Shown here piece by piece: positions 35,036 to 45,783 of a stretch of 64,000 bases of DNA. The translations under genes were made by a program, and so were the position numbers. The DNA comes from Shimwellia pseudoproteus (GTDB taxonomy: Bacteria > Pseudomonadota > Gammaproteobacteria > Enterobacterales > Enterobacteriaceae): assembly GCF_016415625.1 (NCBI RefSeq), contig NZ_WBXP01000001.1:124001-188000 (forward strand). Reading direction: 5' to 3'. Below the pieces are notes generated by a model. It ran no database searches, had not been told where the DNA came from, and was given only the letters and a program-made list of their open reading frames with translations. Numbering within the stretch: position 1 is the stretch's first letter; each line of letters begins with the position of its first letter.

Positions 35036-37399
35036 ATGAAAAAACGTATTCCCACCTTGCTGGCCACAATGATTGGTACAGCGCTGTATAGCCAACAGGG
35101 CCTGGCCGCTGATCTTGCCTCTCAGTGTATGCTTGGCGTGCCCAGTTACAACCGGCCACTGGTACAAGGCGATACTAACAATCTTCCGGTGACTATTAAC
35201 GCCGATCACGCTAATGGTAACTATCCAGATAATGCTACATTCACCGGTAATGTAGATATTCAACAGGGCAACAGCCGCCTGACCTCTGACGAAGTACAGG
35301 TCCATCAGAAACAGGCAGAAGGCCAGACAGACACCGTACGCACTGCGGATGCCCTGGGCAATGTCCATTACGATGATAACCAGATAATTCTGACCGGCCC
35401 CAAAGCCTGGACCAACTTCAACAGCAAAGATACCAACGTCTGGAAAGGTAATTACCAGATGGTGGACCGCCAGGGTCGCGGTACTGCGGATGTCATGAAA
35501 CAACGTGGCGAAAACCGCTATACCATTCTGGAAAACGGGACCTTTACATCGTGTCTGCCCGGTTCCAACACCTGGAGTGTGGTCGGCAGTGAAATTATTC
35601 ACGACCGCCAGGAAGAAATTGCTGAAATCTGGAATGCGCGCTTCAAGATAGGTTCAGTACCGGTGTTTTATAGCCCGTACCTGCAATTGCCTGTGGGGGA
35701 TAAACGGCGTTCTGGTTTCTTGATCCCCAGTTTCAAAACGGGCTCAAGCAACGGCTTTGAATTTGCCATCCCCTACTACTGGAACATTGCGCCCAACTTT
35801 GATGCCACCATCACGCCGCACTACATGGACAAGCGTGGCCTGATGTGGGAAAACGAATTCCGCTATCTGACCCATGCCGGTGCCGGTGTCATGGAGATGG
35901 ACTATTTGCCGTCTGATGACGACTACTCCAAAAACCATGACCGCGACCGCCGCTGGCTGTTCTACTGGAACCACTTTGGCGTTATTGATCAGGTATGGCG
36001 CCTGAGCGCGAACTTTACCAAAGTGAGCGATGAAGACTATTTCAACGACTTCTCCTCCAAATACGGCTCCAGCACCGACGGTTATGCCACGCAGATCTTC
36101 AGTGCCGGTTACTGGGATAAAAACTTCGACGCCACGGTATCTACCCGTAAGTTCCAGGTCTTTAATACCCAGACCAGTGACTCTTATGAGGCTATGCCTC
36201 AGCTCGACGTCAACTACTACATGAATGATCTTGGACCGTTTGATGCCCATGTGTATGGCCAGGCGGTTCACTTTAAAAATGCCAACAATAACTACCCGGA
36301 AGCGACGCGTCTGCATATTGAGCCGACGCTGGACTTGCCGTTGGCAAACGACTGGGGAAGCATCACCACCGAAGCGAAATTGCTGGCGACCCATTACCAG
36401 CAAAGCAACCTGGGCCAGTACCGTGACTGGGTTGCTAAAAACAATTCGGCCAACCTTGATGCCGCCAATAAATTACGCTCCAGCGAAAACCGGGTAATGC
36501 CGCAGTTCAAAATTGACGGCAAAATGGTCTTCGAGCGTAATATGGACTGGTCTGAGGGCTATACCCAGACGCTGGAACCCCGGGCGCAGTACCTGTACGT
36601 GCCATACCGCGATCAGAGCTCCATCAACAGTTACGACTCAACCCTGCAGCAGTCTGACTATACCGGCCTGTTCCGGGACCGCACCTACAGTGGTCTGGAC
36701 CGTATCGCCTCGGCCAACCAGGTCACGACCGGCCTCACAACCCGCGTTTATGATGATGCCGCCGTGGAACGATTTAACTTCTCTGTGGGTCAAATCTACT
36801 ACTTTACAAAACCGCGTACCGGCGATACCGCTAGCGTCTATGAAGATGACCGCCGCAGCGGGTCCGTCATTTGGGCCAGTGATACTTACTGGCGAATGAC
36901 AGACCGCTGGGGTCTGCGTGGTGGCGTACAGTATGATGCGCGTATGGATAACGTTGCTAACGGCAACGCGGCCCTTGAGTACCGCCGTGATGAAGACCGG
37001 ATGCTGCAGCTGAATTACCGCTACGCCAGCCCGGAATACATTAAGGCGACCTTGCCCAGCTACTACTCTACTGACGACCGTTATAAACACGGTATCGCTC
37101 AGGTGGGGGTGACCGCCAGCTGGCCAATTGTTGACCGCTGGTCAGTGGTTGGGGCCTACTACTACGACACCAACGTGAACCATTCAGCGGACCAAATGCT
37201 GGGTATCCAGTACAACTCCTGCTGTTATGCGCTGCGTGTCGGCTACGAACGTAAAATTAACGGTTGGCAAGATAACCGGAGTAAATACGATGACTCCATC
37301 GGCTTTAACATCGAATTACGCGGCCTGAGCTCCAACTATGGCCTGGGCACTACCCAGATGTTACGGTCCAATATCTTGCCGTACCAGAGTTCACTCTAA
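35036..37399 (+). CDS. lptD: LPS-assembly outer membrane protein LptD
   Basis: Beta-barrel that with LptE inserts lipopolysaccharide into the outer leaflet of the outer membrane. From [12 protein letters not shown] at 35036 it has 787 residues (E. coli 784) with a signal peptide ending GLAA. The N-terminal OstA/LptA-like beta-jellyroll ([20 protein letters not shown]) is followed by the barrel. All four disulfide cysteines are present ([23 protein letters not shown]). An in-frame ATG at 35009 would add nine residues and spoil the signal peptide. It heads lptD-surA-pdxA-rsmA-apaG-apaH. Confidence 0.97.
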   Translation: MKKRIPTLLATMIGTALYSQQGLAADLASQCMLGVPSYNRPLVQGDTNNLPVTINADHANGNYPDNATFTGNVDIQQGNSRLTSDEVQVHQKQAEGQTDTVRTADALGNVHYDDNQIILTGPKAWTNFNSKDTNVWKGNYQMVDRQGRGTADVMKQRGENRYTILENGTFTSCLPGSNTWSVVGSEIIHDRQEEIAEIWNARFKIGSVPVFYSPYLQLPVGDKRRSGFLIPSFKTGSSNGFEFAIPYYWNIAPNFDATITPHYMDKRGLMWENEFRYLTHAGAGVMEMDYLPSDDDYSKNHDRDRRWLFYWNHFGVIDQVWRLSANFTKVSDEDYFNDFSSKYGSSTDGYATQIFSAGYWDKNFDATVSTRKFQVFNTQTSDSYEAMPQLDVNYYMNDLGPFDAHVYGQAVHFKNANNNYPEATRLHIEPTLDLPLANDWGSITTEAKLLATHYQQSNLGQYRDWVAKNNSANLDAANKLRSSENRVMPQFKIDGKMVFERNMDWSEGYTQTLEPRAQYLYVPYRDQSSINSYDSTLQQSDYTGLFRDRTYSGLDRIASANQVTTGLTTRVYDDAAVERFNFSVGQIYYFTKPRTGDTASVYEDDRRSGSVIWASDTYWRMTDRWGLRGGVQYDARMDNVANGNAALEYRRDEDRMLQLNYRYASPEYIKATLPSYYSTDDRYKHGIAQVGVTASWPIVDRWSVVGAYYYDTNVNHSADQMLGIQYNSCCYALRVGYERKINGWQDNRSKYDDSIGFNIELRGLSSNYGLGTTQMLRSNILPYQSSL

Positions 37400-37449
37400 T
37401 TTGGGTTTAATCACTCAACCGCGATGCGGTTAAACGGAATGGAAAAAGT

Positions 37450-38742
37450 ATGAAGAACTGGAGAACGCTGCTGCTTGGGCTTACGTTAGTCGCCAGCACC
37501 ACCTTCGCCGCCCCACAGCTGGTTGATAAAGTCGCCGCTGTCGTCAACAACGGTGTCGTGCTGGAGAGTGACGTTGACGGACTGATGCAGTCCGTCAAGC
37601 TGAATGCCAGCCAGGGCGGACAACAGCTCCCTGATGACGCGACCTTGCGTCATCAGATTCTGGAGCGCCTGATCATGGATCAGATTGTGCTGCAGATGGG
37701 CCAGAAAATGGGCGTGACAATCAGTGACGACCAGCTGACCCAGGCCATCGCCAACATCGCGAAACAGAACAACATGACCCTGGATCAGATGCGCAGCCGT
37801 CTGGCCTACGAAGGGATGGACTACAACACCTACCGTAGCCAGATTCGCAAAGAGATGATCATCTCTGAAGTGCGCAATAACGAAGTGCGCCGCCGGGTGA
37901 ACATTCTGCCTCAGGAAGTGGACAATCTGGCCGCCCAGGTGGGTAACCAGAATGATGCCAGCACGGAGCTGAACCTCAGCCACATCCTGATCCCACTGCC
38001 GGAAAACCCGTCAGCGGACCAGGTGAGCGATGCTGAAAACCAGGCACGCTCTATTGTCGATCAGGCAAACAACGGTGCTGACTTCGGCAAACTGGCTATC
38101 ACCTACTCTGCCGATCAACAGGCGCTGAAAGGCGGCCAGATGGGCTGGGGGCGTATTCAGGAGCTGCCGTCTATTTTTGCTCAGGCGCTCTCTACGGCGA
38201 AAAAAGGCGATATCATCGGCCCAATCCGTTCTGGCGTCGGTTTCCATATTCTGAAAGTGAACGATATGCGCGGCCAGAGCCAGAGCATTTCGGTCACCGA
38301 GGTTCACGCCCGCCACATCCTGCTGAGAGTCTCGCCGATCATGTCTGACGATCAGGCCCGGGAAAAACTGCAGCAGATCGCCGCCGATATTAAGAGCGGC
38401 AAGATGACCTTTGATGCAGCAGCAAAAGCCAACTCCCAGGATCCGGGCTCCGCGAACCAGGGCGGTGATTTAGGCTGGGCGGCACCGGATATCTACGATC
38501 CGGCGTTCCGCGATGCGCTGATGCACCTTAACAAAGGCCAGGTGAGCGCGCCAGTACACTCTTCCTTCGGCTGGCATTTGATCCAGTTGCTGGATACCCG
38601 TACGGTAGACAGAACCGATGTGGCGCAGAAAGACCGCGCTTATCGCATGCTGTTTAACCGTAAATTCTCTGAAGAAGCAGCGACCTGGATGCAAGAACAA
38701 CGTGCCACTGCTTATGTGAAAATTTTGGACGGTAATGGCTAA
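37450..38742 (+). CDS. surA: Periplasmic chaperone/peptidyl-prolyl isomerase SurA
   Basis: Chaperone that escorts unfolded outer-membrane proteins, including LptD, through the periplasm. The 430-residue product has a signal peptide ([20 protein letters not shown]), an N-terminal chaperone module and two parvulin domains (starting near [12 protein letters not shown] and [12 protein letters not shown]). It lies 50 nt after lptD and overlaps pdxA by 8 nt. Confidence 0.98.
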   Translation: MKNWRTLLLGLTLVASTTFAAPQLVDKVAAVVNNGVVLESDVDGLMQSVKLNASQGGQQLPDDATLRHQILERLIMDQIVLQMGQKMGVTISDDQLTQAIANIAKQNNMTLDQMRSRLAYEGMDYNTYRSQIRKEMIISEVRNNEVRRRVNILPQEVDNLAAQVGNQNDASTELNLSHILIPLPENPSADQVSDAENQARSIVDQANNGADFGKLAITYSADQQALKGGQMGWGRIQELPSIFAQALSTAKKGDIIGPIRSGVGFHILKVNDMRGQSQSISVTEVHARHILLRVSPIMSDDQAREKLQQIAADIKSGKMTFDAAAKANSQDPGSANQGGDLGWAAPDIYDPAFRDALMHLNKGQVSAPVHSSFGWHLIQLLDTRTVDRTDVAQKDRAYRMLFNRKFSEEAATWMQEQRATAYVKILDGNG

Positions 38743-39724
38743 TATACCCCGTGTGGTGATCACTCCCGGCGAACCCGCCGGGATTGGTCCCTATCTGGTC
38801 GTCGCGCTGGCACAGCGCGACTGGCCCGTCGAAATGGTCGTCTGTGCCTCCCCTGAATTACTGCTCGAACGGGCAGCGCTGTCAGGACTCCCTCTCACTC
38901 TCCACCCTTATGACCCCGCCACCCCAGCAGCGCCGCAGCCAGCCGGTACATTGACGATTCTGCCCTGCGCGCTTCAGGCGCCGGCGGTGCCGGGAACCCT
39001 GGACGCGGCGAACGGCCTGTATGTGGTCGACACCCTGGCAAAAGCCTGTGACGGCTGCCTGAACGGTGAATTTGCCGCCCTGATTACCGGCCCGGTACAT
39101 AAAGGCATTATTAACGATGCGGGTGTGCCGTTTACCGGCCATACCGAATTTTTCGAGCAGCGCGCCCACAGTGAAAAAGTGGTGATGATGCTGGCCACCG
39201 AAGAGCTTCGTGTTGCTCTGGCCACCACCCACCTGCCGCTCAAAGATATCGCTCAGGCGATCACCAAACCGCTGCTGCGCCAGATAATCGGCATTCTGCA
39301 CCACGATCTGCGCACCAAGTTCGGTATTGCCAGCCCGCATATTCTGGTGTGTGGCCTCAACCCCCACGCCGGTGAAGGCGGCCATATGGGTACCGAAGAG
39401 ATAGACACCATTATTCCGGTGCTCGACGAGCTGCGCCAGCAGGGGATGAACCTCACCGGGCCACTCCCCGCCGATACCCTTTTCCAGCCTAAATATCTGG
39501 ACCATGCCGATGCGGTACTGGCGATGTATCACGATCAGGGCCTCCCCGTGCTAAAATACCAGGGATTTGGCCGGGCGGTGAATATCACCCTTGGTTTACC
39601 CTTTATTCGCACCTCTGTTGACCACGGTACCGCGCTGGATCTGGCGGGCACCGGCAAAGCAGATGTCGGCAGTTTTATCACGGCGCTTAATCTCGCCATT
39701 AAGATGATTGTTAATAGTCAATGA
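38735..39724 (+). CDS. pdxA: 4-hydroxythreonine-4-phosphate dehydrogenase
   Basis: NAD-dependent enzyme of the DXP-dependent pyridoxal phosphate pathway. The 329 residues match E. coli. The conserved [11 protein letters not shown] terminus, [25 protein letters not shown] and the metal-binding [13 protein letters not shown] are visible. It overlaps surA by 8 nt and rsmA by 4 nt, indicating translational coupling along the operon. Confidence 0.98.
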   Translation: MANIPRVVITPGEPAGIGPYLVVALAQRDWPVEMVVCASPELLLERAALSGLPLTLHPYDPATPAAPQPAGTLTILPCALQAPAVPGTLDAANGLYVVDTLAKACDGCLNGEFAALITGPVHKGIINDAGVPFTGHTEFFEQRAHSEKVVMMLATEELRVALATTHLPLKDIAQAITKPLLRQIIGILHHDLRTKFGIASPHILVCGLNPHAGEGGHMGTEEIDTIIPVLDELRQQGMNLTGPLPADTLFQPKYLDHADAVLAMYHDQGLPVLKYQGFGRAVNITLGLPFIRTSVDHGTALDLAGTGKADVGSFITALNLAIKMIVNSQ

Positions 39725-40542
39725 ATACTCGAGTTCATCAGGGCCATTTAGCCCGTAAACGTTTCGGGCAAAACTTCCTTAATGATAAATTCGTTATCGA
39801 CAGTATTGTCTCTGCCATCAACCCATTAAAAGGCCAGGCCATGGTAGAAATCGGCCCGGGCCTGGGGGCACTGACCGAGCCGGTAGGCGAACGCCTTGAT
39901 GCCTTAACGGTTATCGAGCTGGACCGCGATCTGGCTGCCCGCCTGCAAACCCATCCGTTCCTGGCGCCAAAACTGACGATTTATCAGCAAGATGCCATGA
40001 CCATGGATTTTGGCGAGCTGTCCAAAACCATCGGCCAGCCGCTGCGGGTATTCGGCAACCTGCCGTACAATATCTCCACGCCGCTGATGTTCCATCTGTT
40101 TAGCTATACTGATGCCATCCAGGACATGCACTTCATGCTGCAAAAAGAAGTGGTTAATCGCCTGGTTGCCGGACCGGACAGTAAAGCGTATGGTCGGTTA
40201 AGTGTCATGGCGCAATACTATTGCCAGGTGATCCCGGTGCTGGCCGTGCCGCCGACCGCATTCACCCCGGCACCGAAAGTAGACTCCGCCGTGGTACGTC
40301 TGGTGCCCCATGCGCAAATACCGCACCCGGTAAAAGATTTGCGTATTTTAAGCCGTATTACCACAGAGGCGTTTAACCAGCGTCGTAAAACCGTCCGCAA
40401 CAGCCTGGGGAACTTATTCAGCGTTGAGCAACTGACGGAACTGGGTATTGATCCGGCAATGCGCGCAGAGAACATCTCTGTGGCGCAGTATTGTCAGTTA
40501 GCGAATTTTGTTGCTGATAATCCGCCCCCGAAGGAGAGCTAA
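39721..40542 (+). CDS. rsmA: 16S rRNA (adenine1518/1519-N6)-dimethyltransferase
   Basis: KsgA dimethylates two adjacent adenines in helix 45 of 16S rRNA and checks 30S maturation; its loss gives kasugamycin resistance. At 273 residues it equals E. coli. Motifs: [10 protein letters not shown], the SAM-binding [13 protein letters not shown], the catalytic NLPYNIST and the C-terminal [13 protein letters not shown]. The ATG overlaps the pdxA stop (ATGA type). Confidence 0.98.
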   Translation: MNTRVHQGHLARKRFGQNFLNDKFVIDSIVSAINPLKGQAMVEIGPGLGALTEPVGERLDALTVIELDRDLAARLQTHPFLAPKLTIYQQDAMTMDFGELSKTIGQPLRVFGNLPYNISTPLMFHLFSYTDAIQDMHFMLQKEVVNRLVAGPDSKAYGRLSVMAQYYCQVIPVLAVPPTAFTPAPKVDSAVVRLVPHAQIPHPVKDLRILSRITTEAFNQRRKTVRNSLGNLFSVEQLTELGIDPAMRAENISVAQYCQLANFVADNPPPKES

Positions 40543-40545
40543 GTC

Positions 40546-40923
40546 ATGTTAGATTCGCCCCGTGTGTGTGTTCAGGTTCAGAGTGTCTATATCGAGTCCC
40601 AGTCATCCCCGGATGATGAACGTTTCGTATTTGCTTATACCGTCACCATCCGTAACCTGGGGCGAAATCCGGTCCAACTGCTGGGCCGCTACTGGCTTAT
40701 TACTAACGGCAATGGCCGTGAAACTGAAGTCCAGGGAGAAGGGGTCATCGGTGTACAGCCCTTGATTACCCCGGGCAACGAATACCAGTACACCAGCGGT
40801 GCGGTGATCGAAACGCCGCTGGGTACCATGCAAGGCCATTATGAAATGGTCGATGAACAGGGAAATGGCTTCCGTGTAGCCATTCCTGTTTTCCGTCTTG
40901 CTATTCCGGATTTTATTCACTGA
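40546..40923 (+). CDS. apaG: ApaG-domain protein
   Basis: A 125-residue, all-beta ApaG protein (E. coli length) with the [11 protein letters not shown] and [13 protein letters not shown] blocks. The family has an immunoglobulin-like fold; its biochemical role in bacteria is unclear. It is encoded 3 nt after rsmA and just before apaH in conserved order. Confidence 0.97.
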   Translation: MLDSPRVCVQVQSVYIESQSSPDDERFVFAYTVTIRNLGRNPVQLLGRYWLITNGNGRETEVQGEGVIGVQPLITPGNEYQYTSGAVIETPLGTMQGHYEMVDEQGNGFRVAIPVFRLAIPDFIH

Positions 40924-40927
40924 TACG

Positions 40928-41770
40928 ATGTCTACCTATCTGATTGGCGATGTTCACGGCTGCTACGATGAACTGATCGCACTATTGCAAAAAGTCAGCT
41001 TCTCACCTGACAACGACACCCTTTGGCTCACCGGCGATTTAGTCGCCCGTGGCCCCGATTCCCTGAAGGTTTTACGCTATGTGAAATCCCTCGGCCCGGC
41101 GGTGCGTATGGTGCTGGGTAATCACGACCTGCATTTACTGGGCGTGTATGCCGGTATCAGCCGCAATAAACCGAAAGATAAACTCAATGAATTGCTCAGC
41201 GCCCCGGATGCCGATGCGCTACTCAACTGGCTGCGCCGTCAGCCGCTGTTGCAGGTGGATGAAGAGAAAAAACTGGTGATGGCCCATGCCGGTATCACCC
41301 CGCAGTGGGATATTGCCACCGCCAAAGCCTGCGCCAGCGACGTAGAAGCGATGCTGTCCAGCGACAGCTATCCGCTGTTCCTTGACGCGATGTATGGTGA
41401 TCTGCCGAGTAACTGGAGCAACGAGCTCACCGGGCTGGCGCGTCTGCGCTTTATCACCAACGCCCTGACCCGGATGCGTTACTGCTTCCCGGGCGGGCAA
41501 CTGGATATGTTCTGTAAAGACGCCCCGGAAAATGCACCGGCTCCGCTGAAACCGTGGTTTGAGATCCCCGGCCCGGTATCAGAAACCTACAGCATTGCCT
41601 TTGGCCACTGGGCTTCCCTGGAAGGTAACGGCACCCCGCAAGGCATATACGCCCTCGATACCGGGTGCTGCTGGGGCGGGAACCTAACCTGCCTGCGCTG
41701 GGAAGACCAACAGTGGTTTATCCAGCCCTCTTCCCGGCCACCCCGGGAAGACGAGCCCGCCGCCCAATAG
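40928..41770 (+). CDS. apaH: Symmetrical bis(5'-nucleosyl)-tetraphosphatase
   Basis: Hydrolyses Ap4A to two ADP and removes Np4 caps from RNA. From ATG 40928 ([16 protein letters not shown]) it has 280 residues, the E. coli length; the upstream in-frame start at 40898 lies inside apaG. Metallophosphatase motifs [16 protein letters not shown] and GNHDLHLL are present, along with the distal AHAGI and FGHWASLEG. It is the last gene of the lptD operon. Confidence 0.98.
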   Translation: MSTYLIGDVHGCYDELIALLQKVSFSPDNDTLWLTGDLVARGPDSLKVLRYVKSLGPAVRMVLGNHDLHLLGVYAGISRNKPKDKLNELLSAPDADALLNWLRRQPLLQVDEEKKLVMAHAGITPQWDIATAKACASDVEAMLSSDSYPLFLDAMYGDLPSNWSNELTGLARLRFITNALTRMRYCFPGGQLDMFCKDAPENAPAPLKPWFEIPGPVSETYSIAFGHWASLEGNGTPQGIYALDTGCCWGGNLTCLRWEDQQWFIQPSSRPPREDEPAAQ

Positions 41771-41784
41771 CCCCTGAATACGCC

Positions 41785-41821
41785 AACGGCCTTTTGCTCA
41801 CCAGAGTAAAAGGCCGTTTTA
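41785..41821. terminator. Terminator between apaH and folA
   Basis: Stem AACGGCCTTTT / AAAAGGCCGTT followed by T residues on the plus strand; the internal A/T runs also give a U-tract on the minus strand. It serves the convergent apaH and folA. Confidence 0.82.
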
Positions 41822-41840
41822 TGTTTACCCGCCGCGGGGA

Positions 41841-42323
41841 TTAGCTGCGCCGATCGAGGATCTCAAAGCAGTAGCTGTGGGAGTTTTTCTCGTCCGCATC
41901 GTGAAATTCACTGAATACCGACTGCCATTCATCAGGCTCATATTCCGGGAAATGGGTATCCCCTTCCACCTCGGCGTCGATATGGGTCAAATACAGGCGC
42001 TGGGCCAGAGGCAGGAACTGTTCATAGACCCGGCCACCGCCAATCACCATTATCTCTTGCGCATCGCCACAGGCCGCAATAGCCGCGTCCACAGAGCTTA
42101 CCCATTCCACCCGATCGTCATCCCCAGGCGTGCTGCTGATAACGATATTTTTCCGCCCCGGTAAGGGCCGGCCAATGGACTCCCAGGTTAACCGCCCCAT
42201 CACAACGGGTTTATTCACCGTATTACGCTTAAACCAGGCAAGGTCAGCAGGCAGGTCCCACGGCATGGCATTTTCCATCCCGATAACCCTATCTACTGCC
42301 AGCGCTGCAATCAGACTGATCAT
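41841..42323 (-). CDS. folA: Dihydrofolate reductase
   Basis: NADPH-dependent reduction of dihydrofolate; the target of trimethoprim. The 160-residue protein (E. coli 159) keeps the Met20 loop ([17 protein letters not shown], with the catalytic Asp in PADL) and the cofactor loop [14 protein letters not shown]. Two differences from the E. coli protein as I remember it: Asn23 is Asp, and the conserved MGRHTWES reads MGRLTWES, a Leu at His45 next to the NADPH phosphate site. The gene has its own promoter upstream. Confidence 0.97.
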   Translation of the reverse strand: MISLIAALAVDRVIGMENAMPWDLPADLAWFKRNTVNKPVVMGRLTWESIGRPLPGRKNIVISSTPGDDDRVEWVSSVDAAIAACGDAQEIMVIGGGRVYEQFLPLAQRLYLTHIDAEVEGDTHFPEYEPDEWQSVFSEFHDADEKNSHSYCFEILDRRS

Positions 42324-42353
42324 GATTTGATCCCAGTAAAAAAAATTGTCGCC

Positions 42354-42382
42354 ACTATACGGAAAGCATAATCTTTAGTCGA
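42354..42382 (-). promoter_or_regulatory. folA promoter
   Basis: On the minus strand, a -10 TATAGT (42359-42354) lies in GTATAGTGGCGACAATTTT, a block I recall from the E. coli folA promoter. TCGACT (42382-42377) is a weak -35 at 17 nt. The start codon is about 30 nt downstream of the -10. Confidence 0.65.
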
Positions 42383-42554
42383 CTAACCACCGATTGGCGA
42401 CAGCGAATTTTTTTGCTTTTGCTGTCTGCCGCCGGTTACAGAAGGCGGCCAAACGCCCCGCCCGGTGGTATCCCGCCATAATGAAATTTTTGCACTTAAC
42501 GGCAATCCCCACATCAGGCTATAGTGAGCCACCCCCGTTGTACGAGATATCACC

Positions 42555-43169
42555 ATGTTAGAGACCACACTCTTTGTTGCCACCATTGCCACACTCGGCA
42601 TGCTCTCTCCCGGGCCGGACTTTTTCCTGATTATCAAAAATGCCGCCCGTTACCGGCGCGCCGCCGCCATGATGAGCAGCCTGGGGGTGATAGCCGGGAT
42701 AACAACCCATATGACTTATTGTGTCGCCGGGCTGGCGGTGGTTATCACCACGACCCCGTGGCTGTTTGGGCTGCTGAAGTATGCCGGTGCGGCCTACCTG
42801 TGCTGGATAGGTATTCAGGCTCTGCTGTCCCGGGGCGCCAGTAAGATGGACATTAATCATTACAGCCCACAGCAGACCACCCTCAAGAAAGCCTTTTTAC
42901 AGGGGTATCTCTGTAACCTGCTCAATCCCAAAGCCACCCTGTTCTTCCTCGCCATGTTCACCCAGGTGCTGAACGTGAACTCCGGCGTGATGGAGAAGCT
43001 GTGGTATGCGGGCATTATTATTGGCCTGTCCTGTATCTGGTGGCCCTTACTGGTAGTGCTTATCCAGAGTGAGCCGGTACGCAAAGGGCTGGCAAAAACA
43101 CAGAAAATTATCGATAAACTGCTCGGCGGGGTATTGCTGGCGCTGGGGATCAAAGTCGCCCTCAGTTAA
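42555..43169 (+). CDS. LysE/RhtB-family amino acid exporter
   Basis: A 204-residue inner-membrane protein with about six hydrophobic segments. The family signature LSPGPDFFLIIKNAARYRR at the N terminus and NLLNPKATLFFLAMFTQ in the middle place it in the LysE/RhtB superfamily of amino acid or homoserine-lactone exporters; the substrate cannot be told from sequence. It lies between folA and kefC, which are neighbours in E. coli K-12, so it is an insertion relative to that genome. The ribosome site is weak. A stem-loop follows the stop codon. Confidence 0.85.
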   Translation: MLETTLFVATIATLGMLSPGPDFFLIIKNAARYRRAAAMMSSLGVIAGITTHMTYCVAGLAVVITTTPWLFGLLKYAGAAYLCWIGIQALLSRGASKMDINHYSPQQTTLKKAFLQGYLCNLLNPKATLFFLAMFTQVLNVNSGVMEKLWYAGIIIGLSCIWWPLLVVLIQSEPVRKGLAKTQKIIDKLLGGVLLALGIKVALS

Positions 43170-43176
43170 TGGTAAA

Positions 43177-43197
43177 ACGGGCGGCAAGGCCGCCCGT
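43177..43197 (-). terminator. kefC terminator
   Basis: Stem ACGGGCGGC / GCCGCCCGT with a 3-nt loop. On the minus strand it is followed by TTTA, directly after kefC. The plus-strand side lacks a U-tract, so its role for the exporter gene is doubtful. Confidence 0.7.
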
Positions 43198-43208
43198 CTG
43201 GTCAGTCA

Positions 43209-45071
43209 CTACGGTGCCGGTTTGACCTCCGGCTCATCGTTTTCATTACCGCTGTGGAGCCCTTCAGCCGTCCCCTGCCAGCCATTACGCTGCACATCGT
43301 CCAGCAAGGCCCGATCCTCATTGATAATGTCAGACAGCATCGCGCTGGTGCGCTTGCTGAGGGCGACAAACGATTTGTCATCGTGATCTTCGGCGACCAT
43401 CTCTTCCAGCATCCGGCTGTTAAAACGCCGGAAATGATCTGCCCGCTCCCGGGCTTCGTAACTGCCCACACCCAATGCTTCCAGGGCATAGCGGCCAATT
43501 TTCAGCGCCCCTTCGAAGGTTTCACGTTCCGGGTGGTCGACACCCGCATGGCGTAGCTGGATGTAATGATCCAGATCCCGGGCCCGGGCAATCACCTGGA
43601 GGTGCGGGAAGTGTGCTTTCGCCATCTCGGTCAGTTGCATACTGGTGGCCGGATCATCAATGGCGTTAATCAATACTTCGGCTTTCTCTGCCCCGGCGGA
43701 CTCCAGCATATCCAGCCGGGTCGCGTCGCCAAAGAACACCTTCATACCGAATTTACGCAGCGTCTCAATATGGTCCGGATCGTGATCCAGAATCACCATC
43801 TTCACCCCGCTGGAGATCAACAAGCGCCCGGCAATCTGGCCGAAACGACCAAACCCCGCCACAATCACCCGCGGTTGCTCAGCATCAATTTCATCGGCCT
43901 CCCGGCTCTCGGTTTTCCGGTTGCGATCCAGGGTATTTAGCAGCACCAGCAAGAGCGGGGTTGCCGCCATCGACAGCGCCACCGCAAGGGTTAATGACTT
44001 GGCCCAATCGGTGTCCAGTACGTCCGCCATCCGGGCGGCGCCGAACACCACAAACGCAAATTCACTGCCCTGGCCCAGCAATACCGCAAACCAGCCCCGC
44101 TGTTTCCCCGGCACCCGTAAAATCACACTGAGCAACCACAGCATAATGCTCTTGATAACCAGGAAGCCAACCAGCAGGATCAGCACCCGCAGCGGGTTAT
44201 CCACCAGGGTGCCGAAGTCGATAGACATACCGACACCAATAAAGAACAACCCCAGCAGCAGGCCCTTAAACGGCTCAATATCGCTCTCCAGTGCATGGCG
44301 ATATTCGGAGCTGGCCAGTAATACCCCGGCCAGGAAAGCCCCCATCGCCATCGACAGCCCGGCCTCCTCCAGCAACAGGCCGAAACCAAACACCAGGAAT
44401 AGCGCCATGGCACTGAACACTTCCCGTAAGCCCGAGCGGGCCACAAAGTGCAGCAGCGGGCGGGTCAGGTAACGGCCAAGCAGCAATACCACCACCAGCG
44501 CCCCGGCGATTTTGGCCGCCGACATCACAAAAGCGCCGGTGGTGGTTGCCGCCCCGCTACTGGCCAGCAGCGGGATCATCGCCACCAGCGGGATGGCCGC
44601 AATATCCTGGAATAACAGCACCGCGAACGCGCGCCGCCCCATCAGCGAGAGGGTCAGATTGCGTTCATTCATGGCCTGCATGGCAATCGCCGTGGAAGAG
44701 AGTGCCAGGGTCAGGCCGATCAACACCGCCACCTGCCAGCGCAGCCCGAGGAGCATACAAAAGCCGCCGAGGGCCAGGCCACACAAGGCCATTTGCAGCA
44801 CCCCGCCGCCAAAAACCGAGGCCCGCAGTGTCCAGAGCCGGCGCGGGTCCAGCTCCAGGCCGATAACAAACAGCATCAGCACCACACCTATCTCGGCAAA
44901 ATGCAGGATGGTTTCGGCATCGGTCACCAGACGCAGCCCCCAGGGGCCGATAATACAACCGGCAATCAGGTAGCCCAGCACCGAGCCAAGCCCCAGACGT
45001 ACTGCAACAGGAACAATCAGCGCCGCCGATCCCAGATAGATCAACGCCTGAATCATGCTATGGCTATCCAC
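43209..45071 (-). CDS. kefC: Glutathione-regulated potassium-efflux antiporter KefC
   Basis: CPA2-family K+/H+ antiporter kept closed by glutathione and opened by electrophile adducts. Starting at GTG 45071 (read as [10 protein letters not shown]) it has 620 residues, exactly the E. coli length; the longer frame from 45143 lies within kefF. There are about 12 membrane segments, including [14 protein letters not shown], then a KTN/RCK domain with the nucleotide-binding [14 protein letters not shown]. The C terminus runs to DEPEVKPAP. The start overlaps the kefF end by 8 nt. Confidence 0.97.
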   Translation of the reverse strand: MDSHSMIQALIYLGSAALIVPVAVRLGLGSVLGYLIAGCIIGPWGLRLVTDAETILHFAEIGVVLMLFVIGLELDPRRLWTLRASVFGGGVLQMALCGLALGGFCMLLGLRWQVAVLIGLTLALSSTAIAMQAMNERNLTLSLMGRRAFAVLLFQDIAAIPLVAMIPLLASSGAATTTGAFVMSAAKIAGALVVVLLLGRYLTRPLLHFVARSGLREVFSAMALFLVFGFGLLLEEAGLSMAMGAFLAGVLLASSEYRHALESDIEPFKGLLLGLFFIGVGMSIDFGTLVDNPLRVLILLVGFLVIKSIMLWLLSVILRVPGKQRGWFAVLLGQGSEFAFVVFGAARMADVLDTDWAKSLTLAVALSMAATPLLLVLLNTLDRNRKTESREADEIDAEQPRVIVAGFGRFGQIAGRLLISSGVKMVILDHDPDHIETLRKFGMKVFFGDATRLDMLESAGAEKAEVLINAIDDPATSMQLTEMAKAHFPHLQVIARARDLDHYIQLRHAGVDHPERETFEGALKIGRYALEALGVGSYEARERADHFRRFNSRMLEEMVAEDHDDKSFVALSKRTSAMLSDIINEDRALLDDVQRNGWQGTAEGLHSGNENDEPEVKPAP

Positions 45072-45594
45072 GGTGCGCCTCCTGCCAGTCCAGTAATAGC
45101 TGCTTATAACGACGGGCATGGGGCTGGAGCGCCTCATCATCACAAATAAAGGTGGAATGCATCACAAAGGGCTCCAGCCACGTCATACCGCAGTACAGCG
45201 CGGTCGCCTGCAACGGCTGGGCGAGAACATCAAACCCCGGGTGGGTGCCCAGCTCAAAATGGTGGGCACTGCCGCCGGTGGTTACCGCCCACATCAGGCT
45301 CTTACCGTGCAGGGCCCGGGCCTCACCGCCGTAGGCCCAGCCGTGGGAGAGGACTTTATCCAGCCATAGTTTGAACAGCGGCGGCGTGCTGTACCACTGC
45401 ATCGGGTGCTGCCAGATAATTAAATCCGCCCGGCTTAATGCCTGCTGCTCGGCGGCAATATCAATCGTAAAGTCCGGGTAAAGTTGATACAGCGAACGAA
45501 CTTCCACATCATCCAGGTGAGCAACCTGCTCAAGCATGCTCTTATTTGCATGGGAGTGCTGTGGATAGGGATGAGCATAAATTATCAGTATCAT
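45064..45594 (-). CDS. kefF: KefC ancillary quinone oxidoreductase KefF
   Basis: Flavodoxin-fold subunit that binds KefC and is needed for full efflux activity. From [18 protein letters not shown] at 45594 it is 176 residues, the E. coli length. The FMN-site blocks [21 protein letters not shown] and TTGG are visible. It is the first gene of the kefFC pair; an upstream start at 45630 would add an unconserved extension. Confidence 0.96.
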   Translation of the reverse strand: MILIIYAHPYPQHSHANKSMLEQVAHLDDVEVRSLYQLYPDFTIDIAAEQQALSRADLIIWQHPMQWYSTPPLFKLWLDKVLSHGWAYGGEARALHGKSLMWAVTTGGSAHHFELGTHPGFDVLAQPLQATALYCGMTWLEPFVMHSTFICDDEALQPHARRYKQLLLDWQEAHRG

Positions 45595-45783
45595 TGAGGT
45601 CTCAAAAAGATAAGCGCTGCTGATAAGCATAATCGCGATTGCCAGAGAAAACGACAGCTACTGATAACCACGGGGTAATTTATCTGCGGGGAAATAATCA
45701 CACATGAGAGGGACACCACCGCTATTTTCCCTGACATCAGTTATAACAATGGGCATGCGGACTATCTGAAGTGAGTAAGGAAA

